Source of the DNA: Sporosarcina sp. NCCP-2716 | GTDB lineage: Bacteria > Bacillota > Bacilli > Bacillales_A > Planococcaceae | NCBI RefSeq assembly: GCF_023707985.1 | Contig: NZ_BRCF01000002.1 | Coordinates: forward strand, 131,351 to 195,350 | Direction: 5' to 3' | DNA: 64,000 bases | In this document: positions 16,644-24,450 of the stretch, piece after piece | Position numbering within the stretch: the first letter of the stretch is position 1 | Layout: each line of letters opens with the position of its first letter | Position numbers and translations under genes: made by a program | The notes under the pieces: model-generated | What the model was told of the DNA's origin: nothing | Database searches by the model: none | What the model saw: only the letters and a program-made list of their open reading frames with translations

Positions 16644-17702
16644 TCATTTATTCGTTTCGTCGATCACTCTGCGGGCAATCTCCAGATAGATACTGCCGAT
16701 CGGGTGGTCTTCCGCATAGACGGAAGGTGCGAAATCCGCTTCGTCCCAGTCAGGCTGACCGAGCGGGATCTGCCCGAGCAATTCGGTGCGCAGTTCTTCC
16801 GCCAGCCGCTTGCCGCCGCCTGTGCCGAAGACATACTCTTTCTCACCCGTCACTTTCGACTCGAACCAGGACATATTCTCGATCACGCCGAGCAGCGCAT
16901 GTTCTGTCTGAAGCGCCATCGCTCCCGCCCGGGCTGCAACGAAGGCAGCGGTCGGATGCGGCGTCGTAACGACAATCTCTTTCGATGCGGGAATCATCTG
17001 GTGGATATCGAGCGCGACATCCCCGGTGCCCGGCGGCAAGTCGAGGATCATGTAGTCCAGATCGCCCCACTCCACGTCACGGAAAAACTGATCGAGCACT
17101 TTCCCGAGCATCGGCCCCCGCCAGACGACAGGTGCGTTGTCTTCGACGAAGAAGCCCATCGAGATCATCTTCACGCCTTTGCGGTCGACTGGAATGATCC
17201 GGTCGCCTCGGATGACCGGTGATTCGGTCACGCCCATCATATCCGGCACGCTGAAGCCATAGATATCCGCATCGATCAGGCCGACCTTCTTGCCGAGACG
17301 GGCAAGCGCCACTGCCAAGTTGACCGAGACGGTCGATTTCCCGACGCCGCCTTTTCCGGAAGCGATGGAGATGAACGTCACATCATTCAGCGGTGACAGC
17401 AGATCCTGCGCTTCTGCAGCATCCGCAGTCCCCCGGAACTTTTCGAGCGTCTCCTGCGGCAATTCTTCAAATCGGATTCCGACCGAGTCGGCACCTGCCG
17501 CTTTCAGCACTTCGACAACTTTTGACTGCAAGGCCATCTGTTCAGCGGTGTTGATCTTCGCAATCGCCAATTTTACACTCACATGTTTTTTCTCAGGCTT
17601 CAGGGTCACACTGACGACGCCCCCTGTTTCCTTCAACGGTTTATGTAAAAAAGGATCGCTCAGTTTGCCAACTACTTCACGCATGTTTTCTTCCTTCATC
17701 AT
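16644..17702 (-). CDS. salA: SalA, Mrp/NBP35-type P-loop ATPase
   Basis: 352-residue protein: N-terminal DUF59/MIP18-like domain (about 7-90) and a ParA/MinD-like ATPase with deviant Walker A SGKGGVGKST at 115-124, GLIDADIYG and LPPGTGD. The CxxC iron-sulphur pair of other Mrp proteins is absent (FESKVTGEKEYVFG), as in Bacillus SalA, which represses scoC and thereby raises exoprotease genes. A role in Fe-S delivery is therefore less likely. AAGGAGTG precedes ATG 17702. Confidence 0.9.
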   Translation of the reverse strand: MMKEENMREVVGKLSDPFLHKPLKETGGVVSVTLKPEKKHVSVKLAIAKINTAEQMALQSKVVEVLKAAGADSVGIRFEELPQETLEKFRGTADAAEAQDLLSPLNDVTFISIASGKGGVGKSTVSVNLAVALARLGKKVGLIDADIYGFSVPDMMGVTESPVIRGDRIIPVDRKGVKMISMGFFVEDNAPVVWRGPMLGKVLDQFFRDVEWGDLDYMILDLPPGTGDVALDIHQMIPASKEIVVTTPHPTAAFVAARAGAMALQTEHALLGVIENMSWFESKVTGEKEYVFGTGGGKRLAEELRTELLGQIPLGQPDWDEADFAPSVYAEDHPIGSIYLEIARRVIDETNK

Positions 17703-17741
17703 AACGAAACACTCCTTAGAGGTTTAGTACATCCACCCCCA

Positions 17742-17769
17742 AGTATAGCACAACCAAATGCCCGCGTAA
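17742..17769 (-). promoter_or_regulatory. Candidate sigma-A promoter of salA
   Basis: Read leftward: TTACGC, 16-nt spacer, TATACT, about 40 nt before salA. The -35 match is weak. Confidence 0.45.
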
Positions 17770-17782
17770 GGCGTTTCGCTCC

Positions 17783-18496
17783 TTAGTTCATCTGCAGCTG
17801 CTGGTGCCGGACAATCCCCTCCACAATGGCGTCCGCGACCTTTTTCCGGTAGGCCGGATCCGCCAGCAGCTTATGCTCTTCCGGATTGGAGATGAACCCC
17901 GTCTCGACGATGACCGACGGCACTTGGATGTTTTTCAGCAAGTAGACGCCTTTGATCTTCATCGCTTCCCGGTCGGTGTTCTTCAGGCCGTCCTTGAACG
18001 CACTCTGGATGGACTTGGCGAGCGCCTCTCCGCCTTCATGCCCTTCCGGATGATAAAAGACCTGGGCGCCCCGCCACTGGGTCTGCGGGATCGCATTGAC
18101 GTGGATGCTGACAGCGATATCCGGCTCTTCCGTTTCCGCGAGTTTCACGCGCATCTTCAAGTCTTCGAACTTCCGGTCGCGCATCGACTTGAATTCCTGG
18201 TCAGGCGCGTGTTCCGCGATCGCATCCCCCGGCTTCGTCCGCGTCATGACGACTGTCGCGCCCTTCTGCTTCAGCCGTTTCTCGACTTCGTGCGAAATGG
18301 ACAGCGTAATGTCACTCTCGATGAGCGCCTCGGTGGACGCTCCTCCGTCTTCGCCGCCGTGCCCCGCATCGACCATCACCTTCACCCCTGCAAGCTCTGC
18401 AGGCATGAAGAACGCCCGGTCGGAAGCGCCGACCCCCATCCAGACCACTCCAAGCGAACATACTAACAATAAACAAATGATTACAGCACGTTTCAT
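17783..18496 (-). CDS. cwlD: CwlD, spore cortex N-acetylmuramoyl-L-alanine amidase
   Basis: 237-residue Amidase_3 enzyme with an N-terminal membrane anchor (about 3-22). Zinc ligands H46 (VDAGHGGEDGG), E60 and the SIHVN histidine are present, plus catalytic Glu in IVETGFISN. CwlD cleaves peptide side chains from muramic acid, the first step to the muramic-delta-lactam of spore cortex; the deacetylase PdaA completes it. AAGGCGGTG precedes the ATG. Neighbourhood (salA, gerD, kbaA) is the standard sporulation/germination block. Confidence 0.92.
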   Translation of the reverse strand: MKRAVIICLLLVCSLGVVWMGVGASDRAFFMPAELAGVKVMVDAGHGGEDGGASTEALIESDITLSISHEVEKRLKQKGATVVMTRTKPGDAIAEHAPDQEFKSMRDRKFEDLKMRVKLAETEEPDIAVSIHVNAIPQTQWRGAQVFYHPEGHEGGEALAKSIQSAFKDGLKNTDREAMKIKGVYLLKNIQVPSVIVETGFISNPEEHKLLADPAYRKKVADAIVEGIVRHQQLQMN

Positions 18497-18552
18497 AGGA
18501 CACCGCCTTTTTCACCCACTATACGCAAGGGACGTCCCCATTATGACGGCAT

Positions 18553-18588
18553 GGAAAAGGCGTTCCCCTTGAATAGGAGAACGCCTTT
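18553..18588 (-). terminator. Terminator after rhodanese gene
   Basis: AAAGGCGTTC/GAACGCCTTT 10-bp stem with a 13-nt loop, read leftward ending TTTTCC. Confidence 0.8.
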
Positions 18589-18597
18589 ACTGCACCA

Positions 18598-18894
18598 TTA
18601 TTCGATCGGACCCTGCCAGCTCAGCATGCCGCCTGTCATGTTCGTTATATCGAAGCCTTCCGACTCGAGAAATTCAGCGGCCCGCCCGCTGCGGCCGCCG
18701 GAACGGCAGATCAGCGTATACGGCTTCGTCTTGTCGAGTTCGTCGAGCCGTGCAGGAATCTCGCCGAGCGGGATATGGACAGCACCGATGACCTTGCCTG
18801 TCGCAATCTCATCGGCCTCGCGGACGTCGATCATGTTGACGTGCTCGCCCTCTTCCAATTTCTTCTCGAGTTCACTTGCTGTAATCTCTTTCAT
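18598..18894 (-). CDS. Single-domain rhodanese-like protein
   Basis: 98-residue rhodanese domain: MIDVREADE strand near 21-29 and active-site loop CRSGGRSGRA with Cys63. Such small proteins transfer sulphane sulphur or act in thiol metabolism; the partner is unknown. Start set at ATG 18894 with AGGAGG 10 nt upstream; the frame extends back to 18936 without support. Flanked by its own terminator and a possible promoter, so it is likely monocistronic. Confidence 0.88.
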   Translation of the reverse strand: MKEITASELEKKLEEGEHVNMIDVREADEIATGKVIGAVHIPLGEIPARLDELDKTKPYTLICRSGGRSGRAAEFLESEGFDITNMTGGMLSWQGPIE

Positions 18895-18927
18895 CTGCTG
18901 AACGCCTCCTGTACTTTCGCTACACGT

Positions 18928-18957
18928 ATCATACACACCTGCAGGCCGATCCGTCCA
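18928..18957 (-). promoter_or_regulatory. Candidate promoter of the rhodanese gene
   Basis: Read leftward: TGGACG, 18-nt spacer, TATGAT. Confidence 0.4.
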
Positions 18958-18992
18958 TGCATCCGCTTCTCCCTCAGACGCGCTTCCAGCGA

Positions 18993-19805
18993 TCAGGACG
19001 GTTTGATGCCCGCCTGGTCGAATGCTTCCTTGACTGCCTTCAGGAGGTCCCGCTCACATGCCCACTGCAGGCCGTTCTCCACCTGTCCGATAACCCGCAG
19101 GACGACATCAGATCCGTCGATGGACTGGACACCGATCGTGTTCGGCCCGTCCTTGAAGCGGCTGTCCTGCTGGAACTCGCCGCACACTTGCTTCAGGACG
19201 CCGATCGCCTGGTCGATATCCGTCTCATAGTTCACCGTCACGTCAATGAGCGCCCGCATATTGCCCCTCGTATGGTTCGCGACACTCTGGATCACCCGGT
19301 TCGGTAAATAGTACAGCGTCCCGTCAAAGCCGCGCACTTTCGTCGTGCGCAGCCCGATTTCCTCAACGACCCCGTCGATGCTTGAAACCGTGACATAGTC
19401 ATCGACTTCCATCTGCTGCTCCAGCAGAATGAAAAATCCGGTGACGACATCGCTCACGAGCCCCTGCGCCCCGAATCCGATCGCGAGACCGACCACGCCG
19501 GCCCCTGCGATGAGCGGGCCGATGTTGATGTGGAACAGCGACAGGACGGATGCGATGAAGAGGAAGATGATCACATAGGAATAGATGTTGAGCAACAGCC
19601 TGTCCAGTGTCTTCGCGCGGCTCGGCTTCGTCCGTTTCGACAGCGAAGTTTTGTGGATCGCCGTGCTGATCATCTTCTTGCCCAGCGGAAGGACGATCGA
19701 GAACACCACAATCAGGAGGATGAGGCGGACGGCCAGCTCCAATAGCTTCCCCAGGTCGATCGTTTTATTAAAATCGAATAGCGTATGCCAGTCAAATAAA
19801 TCCAT
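18993..19805 (-). CDS. MscS-family small-conductance mechanosensitive channel
   Basis: 270-residue channel protein. Two hydrophobic helices (about 20-45 and 72-92) precede the pore helix AGAGVVGLAIGFGAQGLVSD, the glycine/alanine-patterned signature of MscS, followed by the beta domain (EVDDYVTVSSIDGVVEEIGLR, YLPNRVI) and C-terminal alpha/beta part. Releases solutes on hypo-osmotic shock. AAAGGAGGAG precedes the ATG, 18 nt after the second channel gene, so the two probably form an operon. Resembles the YkuT/YggB group. Confidence 0.92.
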   Translation of the reverse strand: MDLFDWHTLFDFNKTIDLGKLLELAVRLILLIVVFSIVLPLGKKMISTAIHKTSLSKRTKPSRAKTLDRLLLNIYSYVIIFLFIASVLSLFHINIGPLIAGAGVVGLAIGFGAQGLVSDVVTGFFILLEQQMEVDDYVTVSSIDGVVEEIGLRTTKVRGFDGTLYYLPNRVIQSVANHTRGNMRALIDVTVNYETDIDQAIGVLKQVCGEFQQDSRFKDGPNTIGVQSIDGSDVVLRVIGQVENGLQWACERDLLKAVKEAFDQAGIKPS

Positions 19806-19823
19806 TCCCTTGAAACTCCTCCT

Positions 19824-21074
19824 TTATTCTTTCTGTTCCAACGCGCTGCTTTTCAGCCATCTAACATCGTTGCCGGCCGGACTCTGGAAGATGCGCAGCC
19901 CGAAGTCTTCGACAACAGCGAACAGATGATCGAAGATATCCGCCTGGATCGTTTCATAGACGGCGAACTGCGTCGTCTTCGCAAACGCATAGATCTGCAG
20001 CGGCAGCCCGTCCTTATCCGAAGCGAGCTGGCGGGCGATGAGCGCCGCATCCTGGTCGATCTGCGGATGATTCCTCAAGTATTGGGTGATATACATCCGG
20101 AATACGCCGATATTCGTCAGGGCGCGGCCGTTAATGCCCTTCCCTTCCACGATGCCGTGCGCTTCGTTGTAGGAGGCGATCTCCTTTTCCCGGCTGCCGA
20201 TGTAGGCTGCCAGAAGGTCGATCTGTTTGAAACGTTCGATCATCTCCGGCGTGCAGAACCGGATGCTCGTCATGTCGATGGTCAGCGAACGCATGAGCCG
20301 GCGGCCGCCGGATTCCTGCATACCCCGCCAGTTTTTGAACGAACTGGAGATCAGTGCATAGCTCGGGATCATCGTTACGGTGCGGTCGAAGTTCTGCACC
20401 ATCACCGTATTCAGCGAAATGTCGATCACTTCCCCGTCCGCCTCGTAATTCGGCATCTCGATCCAGTCGCCGACCCGTACCATGTCGTTCGCCGACAGCT
20501 GGATCCCCGCAACGAGACCGAGCAGCGAATCTTTGAACACGAGCAGGAAGACAGCCGACAGCGCACCGATTCCGCTTAGCAGGATGGCCGGACTCTCGCC
20601 CACCCATCTTGCAATGACGATGATGACACCGACAATGATGACGACCAGCTTGATCACCTGGATATAGCCTTTGATCGGCTTCGTTTTTGAAATGTCATAC
20701 GTCTGATAAATATCATTCAGCACACTCAGCAGCCGGCTGATCGCTACAAGCATCACGACGACCAAATACGTCAGTGCCGCCGTCTCGATCGCATGCTGAT
20801 ACGCTGGAAACGCTGGAGCCGATGAATAGATGATCAGCGCCGGCACGAAGTGGGACATCACACGGAACACATTCCGCTTCAGCAAGTATTCATCCCACCG
20901 GAAGCGGTGTTTCTTCAGAAAATGCGTAATCAGGCGGATCAGCACTTTTTTCGTTATCAGGTTGGCAATCAGGCAGAGGAGCGCAATCCCCGCGATGAGG
21001 ATTATGTATGATAATGCATTCGCCATCACTACGCTCATCCCATAGCCCAACAGCCAGTGGCGAATCAGACTCAC
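19824..21074 (-). CDS. MscS/YbdG-type mechanosensitive channel
   Basis: About 416-residue channel with five hydrophobic segments between residues 10 and 175, a pore region (LLSGIGALSAVFLLVFKDSL) and MscS beta domain (DWIEMPNYEADGEVIDISL, MIPSYAL). The insertion after the beta domain and the long C-terminal part place it with the YbdG/MscM group, which in E. coli gives miniconductance. Start is GTG at 21074 because GGAGGG lies 7 nt upstream; a TTG at 21092 lacks a site. First gene of a two-channel operon; repeats start about 150 nt upstream of it. Confidence 0.9.
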   Translation of the reverse strand: MSLIRHWLLGYGMSVVMANALSYIILIAGIALLCLIANLITKKVLIRLITHFLKKHRFRWDEYLLKRNVFRVMSHFVPALIIYSSAPAFPAYQHAIETAALTYLVVVMLVAISRLLSVLNDIYQTYDISKTKPIKGYIQVIKLVVIIVGVIIVIARWVGESPAILLSGIGALSAVFLLVFKDSLLGLVAGIQLSANDMVRVGDWIEMPNYEADGEVIDISLNTVMVQNFDRTVTMIPSYALISSSFKNWRGMQESGGRRLMRSLTIDMTSIRFCTPEMIERFKQIDLLAAYIGSREKEIASYNEAHGIVEGKGINGRALTNIGVFRMYITQYLRNHPQIDQDAALIARQLASDKDGLPLQIYAFAKTTQFAVYETIQADIFDHLFAVVEDFGLRIFQSPAGNDVRWLKSSALEQKE

Positions 21075-21220
21075 AGCTTTCCCTCCAGACAATCCGGTTC
21101 TCCGGCCGCACGGCGGCGGCCTGCACTTGACGTTATGGTTTCTTAGTATAACAGAAATCGGACGCCGCTTCTTTCATTCCGCATTCGCGGCGGGCGTGGT
21201 GAGGCGAGGTGTGGCGGCTC

Positions 21221-21636
21221 TTGTGACCGGACGTGCGCGTTTTGGGTATCGACGGGCATTAGGGAGCCGCCTTTGTGACCGGACGTGTGCGTTTTGGATG
21301 TCGACGGTCTATAGAGAGCCGGCCTTGTGACCGGACGTGTGCATTTCAGGTGTCGCCGGGCAATAGAGAGCGGCCCTAGTGACCGGACGTGTGCATTTCG
21401 GGTGTCTGCGGGCAATAGAGAGCCGGCCTTGTGACCGGACGTGGGCATTTGGGGTGTTGGCGGGCACTAGGAAGCCGGCCTTGTGACCGGGCATGCGCGT
21501 TTCGGGTGTCATCGGGCAATAGGGAGCCGGCCTTGTGACCGGGCATGTGCATTTTAGATGTCGACGGGCATTAGGGAGCCGGCCTTGTGACCGGGCACGG
21601 GCATGATGCAGGTCGTCGGTAACAAGGAAAGTGCCT
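21221..21636 (+). repeat. Family B array 1, 8 units, exact 52-bp period
   Basis: Units begin (T)TGTGACCG at 21221, 21273, 21325, 21377, 21429, 21481, 21533 and 21585, each step exactly 52 bp. In most units a second conserved word, GGGCAATAG or GGGCATTAG, begins 33 bp after the first. The two words are near reverse complements, so each unit is a quasi-palindrome; between them is GGACGTGTGCATTTC-like sequence. 52 is not divisible by 3, so tandem coding is excluded. Confidence 0.92.
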
Positions 21637-21773
21637 TACTGTCCGATACCCCGAGCGGATCATACGCCCGGTCAAAAGGCGGAGCCCACCATTCAATCTC
21701 GGTTTTGAATTGCTGAAGTGCACATTTATCGCGAACTTATTATCTTTGGAGCATATAACATCTTGCCGCGGGA
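21631..21773 (+). repeat. Approx. 145-bp element, copy 1 (forward)
   Basis: Matches the reverse complement of 23509-23654. Identical blocks in the same order: CCGATAC, GTCAAAAGGCGGAG, CCCACCATTCAA, TTGCTGAA, TCGCGA and a CGCGGGA end. Copy 1 lacks a 10-bp duplication of the GCGGAGC region seen in copy 2 and has about 12 extra bases (TCTCGGTTTTGA region). Confidence 0.85.
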
Positions 21774-21840
21774 CAAAACTGCTCCGGCAACTGACTGAAT
21801 GCGACGGAACAAGCGCCGTCTGGGCAGAAGAAGTTTGCTT

Positions 21841-22048
21841 TAGTGACCAGGTGCGTACATTTCACAGGACGTTGGGCAATAGGAAGCAACTCTAGTGACC
21901 GCAAGTGTATACTCTGCGCGTTATCGGATAATAGAGAGCAGCCCTTGTGACCGTCCCTGTGCATTCAGACAGCGGACAGGCAATAAGGAGCGTCCATAGC
22001 GACCGGGCGTATACAATCTGCGTGTTGATGGGCATTAGACGCACTCCT
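21841..22048 (+). repeat. Family B array 2, 4 units, 52-bp period
   Basis: Units start TAGTGACC at 21841 and 21893, TTGTGACC at 21945 and TAGCGACC at 21997, steps of exactly 52 bp, each with a (G)GGCAATAG-like word 33 bp later. More diverged than array 1 and out of phase with it (256 bp from the last unit). Confidence 0.85.
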
Positions 22049-22080
22049 TTCTCGGCGCAAGCGACAGCAGAAATATGAAA

Positions 22081-22119
22081 ATAAAAAAGCATTCACCAGA
22101 CAAATGTCCAGTGAATGCT
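22081..22119 (-). terminator. Terminator after NERD gene
   Basis: AGCATTCAC/GTGAATGCT stem with further inner pairing; read leftward it ends TTTTTTAT. Confidence 0.88.
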
Positions 22120-22129
22120 CGTCCGCCAA

Positions 22130-23059
22130 TCAGCGGTTTTTCTCAACTATATAGTATCGATATCTGCGTCCGCCACTTGCTTTATAATGGCGGCTCAGCA
22201 CGCGGCGGATCGACTTGCGAGAATCGATAATACGGCACCAATCTTGTATGAGGCCTGTTGTAATCCGCTTATCCGGAAACAATCGCACAAATTCGCCAAC
22301 ACTCCGAAGGACACTATGTTCCGCTGATTCTGCGGTTTCACATGTTGCACATGTCACCAACTGAGCGCCCTTCCGTTCCATGAATGACCGGCAGTCTCGG
22401 CACAAAATGCCCTTCCGCAGTTGAATATACTCATACTTCGGAAGCCGTTCATTTGGCGGATTCGGCAAATGCCTTTCGCGCAAACGTTCCGCGATCTTCC
22501 CGTGCCTGCTGTCCAGAATGGAAGGTGTTCGATCAATGTGTGCCATGAATCGCTTCAATTGAGATGGCAGAAGGATCAGACCCTCCGCAGGCGCCTGATA
22601 CAGCGTGAATTGGTCGTTTACAAACGCGAGATATCCCTGTATCGGTATCTGGAATCCTAAGGAATTCAGCAGAGACCGCAACAGGGTGACACTGCGATTG
22701 AGCTGATGCAGGGGATTGAGGATCTCTTGTCCGCTCGCAAGAACCCGGAATTCCCCGTTTTCAAACACGTACTCTCCCTCATAATTCTTCACTTCAAACA
22801 AGTAGATCTTTTTCTCGGAAATCATCAGTGTATCAATCTGAAAAATGGAATGCTGATACTCCAGGCAAAGATCACGCAGCAGCAAGACTCCATTTTGAAT
22901 TGTCTCCGTCAGTGAATCGAACCGCTTTTCTCCTTCAATACCTTTTTTCAAGTTCTGGAACCTTCGACTCTCTGCCTCCGGTATCGCCATCCGGCTATCC
23001 AGCAGCTGCATCAAACTAAGTTCCCTGCCGTCCAATCTGTCTTTATATATGATCGTAAT
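22130..23059 (-). CDS. NERD-domain (nuclease-related) protein with zinc ribbon
   Basis: About 309 residues. A NERD domain (roughly 40-150) carries the PD-(D/E)xK core: Asp in IFQIDTLMIS and FEVKNYEGEY with E-x-K. A CRDC...CATC zinc ribbon (about 225-250) and a basic C-terminal domain (SIRRVLSRHYKASGG) follow, the layout of Bacillales NERD proteins. Such proteins are predicted endonucleases of unknown role. Start: TTG at 23035 has no ribosome site, whereas ATT at 23059 has GGAGAGG 6 nt upstream and adds MTIIYKDR, like the N-termini of relatives; ATT is therefore preferred. The gene looks more AT-rich than its neighbours and is enclosed by repeats. Confidence 0.85.
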   Translation of the reverse strand: MTIIYKDRLDGRELSLMQLLDSRMAIPEAESRRFQNLKKGIEGEKRFDSLTETIQNGVLLLRDLCLEYQHSIFQIDTLMISEKKIYLFEVKNYEGEYVFENGEFRVLASGQEILNPLHQLNRSVTLLRSLLNSLGFQIPIQGYLAFVNDQFTLYQAPAEGLILLPSQLKRFMAHIDRTPSILDSRHGKIAERLRERHLPNPPNERLPKYEYIQLRKGILCRDCRSFMERKGAQLVTCATCETAESAEHSVLRSVGEFVRLFPDKRITTGLIQDWCRIIDSRKSIRRVLSRHYKASGGRRYRYYIVEKNR

Positions 23060-23245
23060 GTCCGTCCTCTCCCCTCATCTCATTTTGCTATCTCAGGAAG
23101 GAGACACTCTTCGGCATGAACCGCTGAGTTGGGGGGAGTCTCGTGTCTTTCTCTATTCTCCATGCAGATTGTAAAACCCTTCTTTTTCGTTAAAATAATC
23201 TGAATTACTATACGGACGCAAATTTCAGATGGAAAGCAGAAGCTT

Positions 23246-23406
23246 ACTGCCCGAAATATCCCGAAATACATTACCGGGCAATCAAACCGGTCCTTTCAGA
23301 CTGTAGACTGCCTGTATTTACTTCAGCAGGCGCTTGAGCCGTCTCCTACTGCCCACCAGCGCTCAAAATACTTGTGTCTGGTCACTAAGATTGCTTCCTA
23401 GTGACC
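23246..23406. repeat. Scattered family B palindromes
   Basis: TACTGCCCG and CGGGCAATC face each other at 23246-23286; GGTCACTA/TAGTGACC form a perfect 8-bp palindrome with an 11-nt loop at 23380-23406. A family A-like GCTTGAGC and its inverse GCGCTCAA occur between them (23332-23365). The rest of 23060-23330 shows no gene or structure. Confidence 0.6.
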
Positions 23407-23508
23407 GAGAACCTCAACATCACATGCGATCGGGGACAACAGCCGCCCCCTATTGCCCAGCCGACATCCCATCTTTCCTTTTCGGTAAGTTCGCATATCC
23501 AACCCTGC

Positions 23509-23654
23509 TCCCGCGACACGCCGCTCCATGCATCGGCGGCAGAATGCTCGCGACATATCCGCCTTTCAGCAATTTCTTGAATGGTGGGCTCCGCTCTGCT
23601 CCGCCTTTTGACTAGGCGTCGTATTCGCACGAAGTATCGGGCAGTAGGGCGCAC
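23509..23654 (-). repeat. Approx. 145-bp element, copy 2 (reverse)
   Basis: Inverted partner of 21631-21773. Read leftward it starts GTGCGCCCTACTGCCCG, which also carries a family B word, and ends CGCGGGA. Core blocks of 14 and 12 bp are identical to copy 1. Confidence 0.85.
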
Positions 23655-23710
23655 TCTTTCTTACCGACGACCTATCGACTTGACGACCCCGGTCACAAAG
23701 AACGCTCCCA

Positions 23711-23968
23711 AGTGACCGAAAACTCCCGATTCACACACGACCGGCACTAGAGCATCCCCCTAGTGACCGATAGCCCCCGATTCACACACGACCGGGCACT
23801 AGAGCATCCCCATGTGACCGAGAACTCCCGATTCGCACACGACCAGGCACTAGAGCATCTCCCTAGTGACCGATAGCCCCCGATTCACACACGACCGGGC
23901 ACTAGCGCCCACCCTTAGTGACCGATGATCCCCAATTCGCCCTCAACCGGGCACTAGACCCGCCTACC
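23711..23968 (-). repeat. Family B array 3 (inverted), 5 units, 51-52 bp period
   Basis: AGTGACCG-type words at 23711, 23762, 23813, 23865 and 23917 (steps 51,51,52,52), with GGGCACTAG about 33 bp into most units. Read on the minus strand each unit is CTAGTGCCCGG then TCGTGTGTGAATC, which aligns with array 1 (CTTGTGACCGG then ACGTGTGCATTTC), so the array is inverted relative to arrays 1 and 2. Confidence 0.85.
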
Positions 23969-23989
23969 ACAGCGTATCCGAGCGCACGT

Positions 23990-24024
23990 AAAAAGCCCCT
24001 TTCCGAGAAACTCGGAAAGAGGCT
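23990..24024 (-). terminator. Terminator after rpsI
   Basis: AGCC(T/C)CTTTCCGAG pairs with CTCGGAAAG(G/A)GGCT around a 3-nt loop; read leftward it ends TTTTTAC. Confidence 0.9.
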
Positions 24025-24037
24025 GGGGATGCAAAGA

Positions 24038-24430
24038 TTATCGCTTCGAGAACTGTGGTGCACGACGTGCGCCTTTGAGACCGTATTTCTTACGTTCCTT
24101 CATACGTGGGTCACGTGTCAGGAGACCAGCTGATTTAAGAGCTGGACGGAAGTCAGGGTCTACAGTGAGCAATGCACGAGCTACGCCGTGACGGATTGCG
24201 CCGGCTTGGCCAGTGTATCCGCCGCCGCTTACGTTGACGTGGATATCGTAGCTGCCGAGTGTACCAGTTGTAACAAGCGGCTGCTTGATGATCTCGCGAA
24301 GTGTTTCGAATGGTACGTAGTCTTCCGCGTCGCGTTTGTTGATGGTGATCTTGCCTTCACCAGGAACTAAACGTACACGTGCTGTTGAACTTTTACGTCG
24401 GCCAGTGCCGATATATTGTACTTGTGCCAA
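24038..24430 (-). CDS. rpsI: 30S ribosomal protein S9
   Basis: 130-residue uS9, full length, ending in the invariant basic tail PQFSKR that reaches the P-site tRNA. Signature [15 protein letters not shown] is present. Lies 20 nt downstream of rplM with its own ribosome site (GAGGAGG); the rplM-rpsI pair is conserved throughout bacteria and is closed here by a terminator. Confidence 0.98.
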   Translation of the reverse strand: MAQVQYIGTGRRKSSTARVRLVPGEGKITINKRDAEDYVPFETLREIIKQPLVTTGTLGSYDIHVNVSGGGYTGQAGAIRHGVARALLTVDPDFRPALKSAGLLTRDPRMKERKKYGLKGARRAPQFSKR

Positions 24431-24450
24431 AAGTGTTTCCTCCTCTTTAA

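Larger units (their letters stand above)
21221..23968. other. Mirror-image repeat island around a NERD gene
   Basis: Order: 52-bp array (21221-21636), 145-bp element forward (21631-21773), 52-bp array (21841-22048), NERD gene (22130-23059, leftward), unique stretch, scattered palindromes (23246-23406), 145-bp element reversed (23509-23654), 52-bp array reversed (23711-23968). Outer and inner repeats are thus inverted about the gene. No transposase, integrase or target duplication was seen. It sits between rpsI and the mscS operon where B. subtilis has ybaJ-ybaK. Treated as a candidate mobile or self-associated element; boundaries are by eye. Confidence 0.5.

Noticed and set aside
21143-21512. 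Open frames of 67-101 codons on the minus strand with repeating SGHKAGSLxPADT-like peptides
   Set aside because: They arise from the 52-bp repeats; since 52 is not a multiple of 3 the frame rotates through the unit, and no ribosome site is present.
23080-23271. 63-codon frame upstream of the NERD gene
   Set aside because: No ribosome site, no recognisable motif, and atypical composition.
23711-23968. CRISPR array
   Set aside because: Conserved words are only 8-10 bp, spacers are similar to each other, and no cas gene is present.
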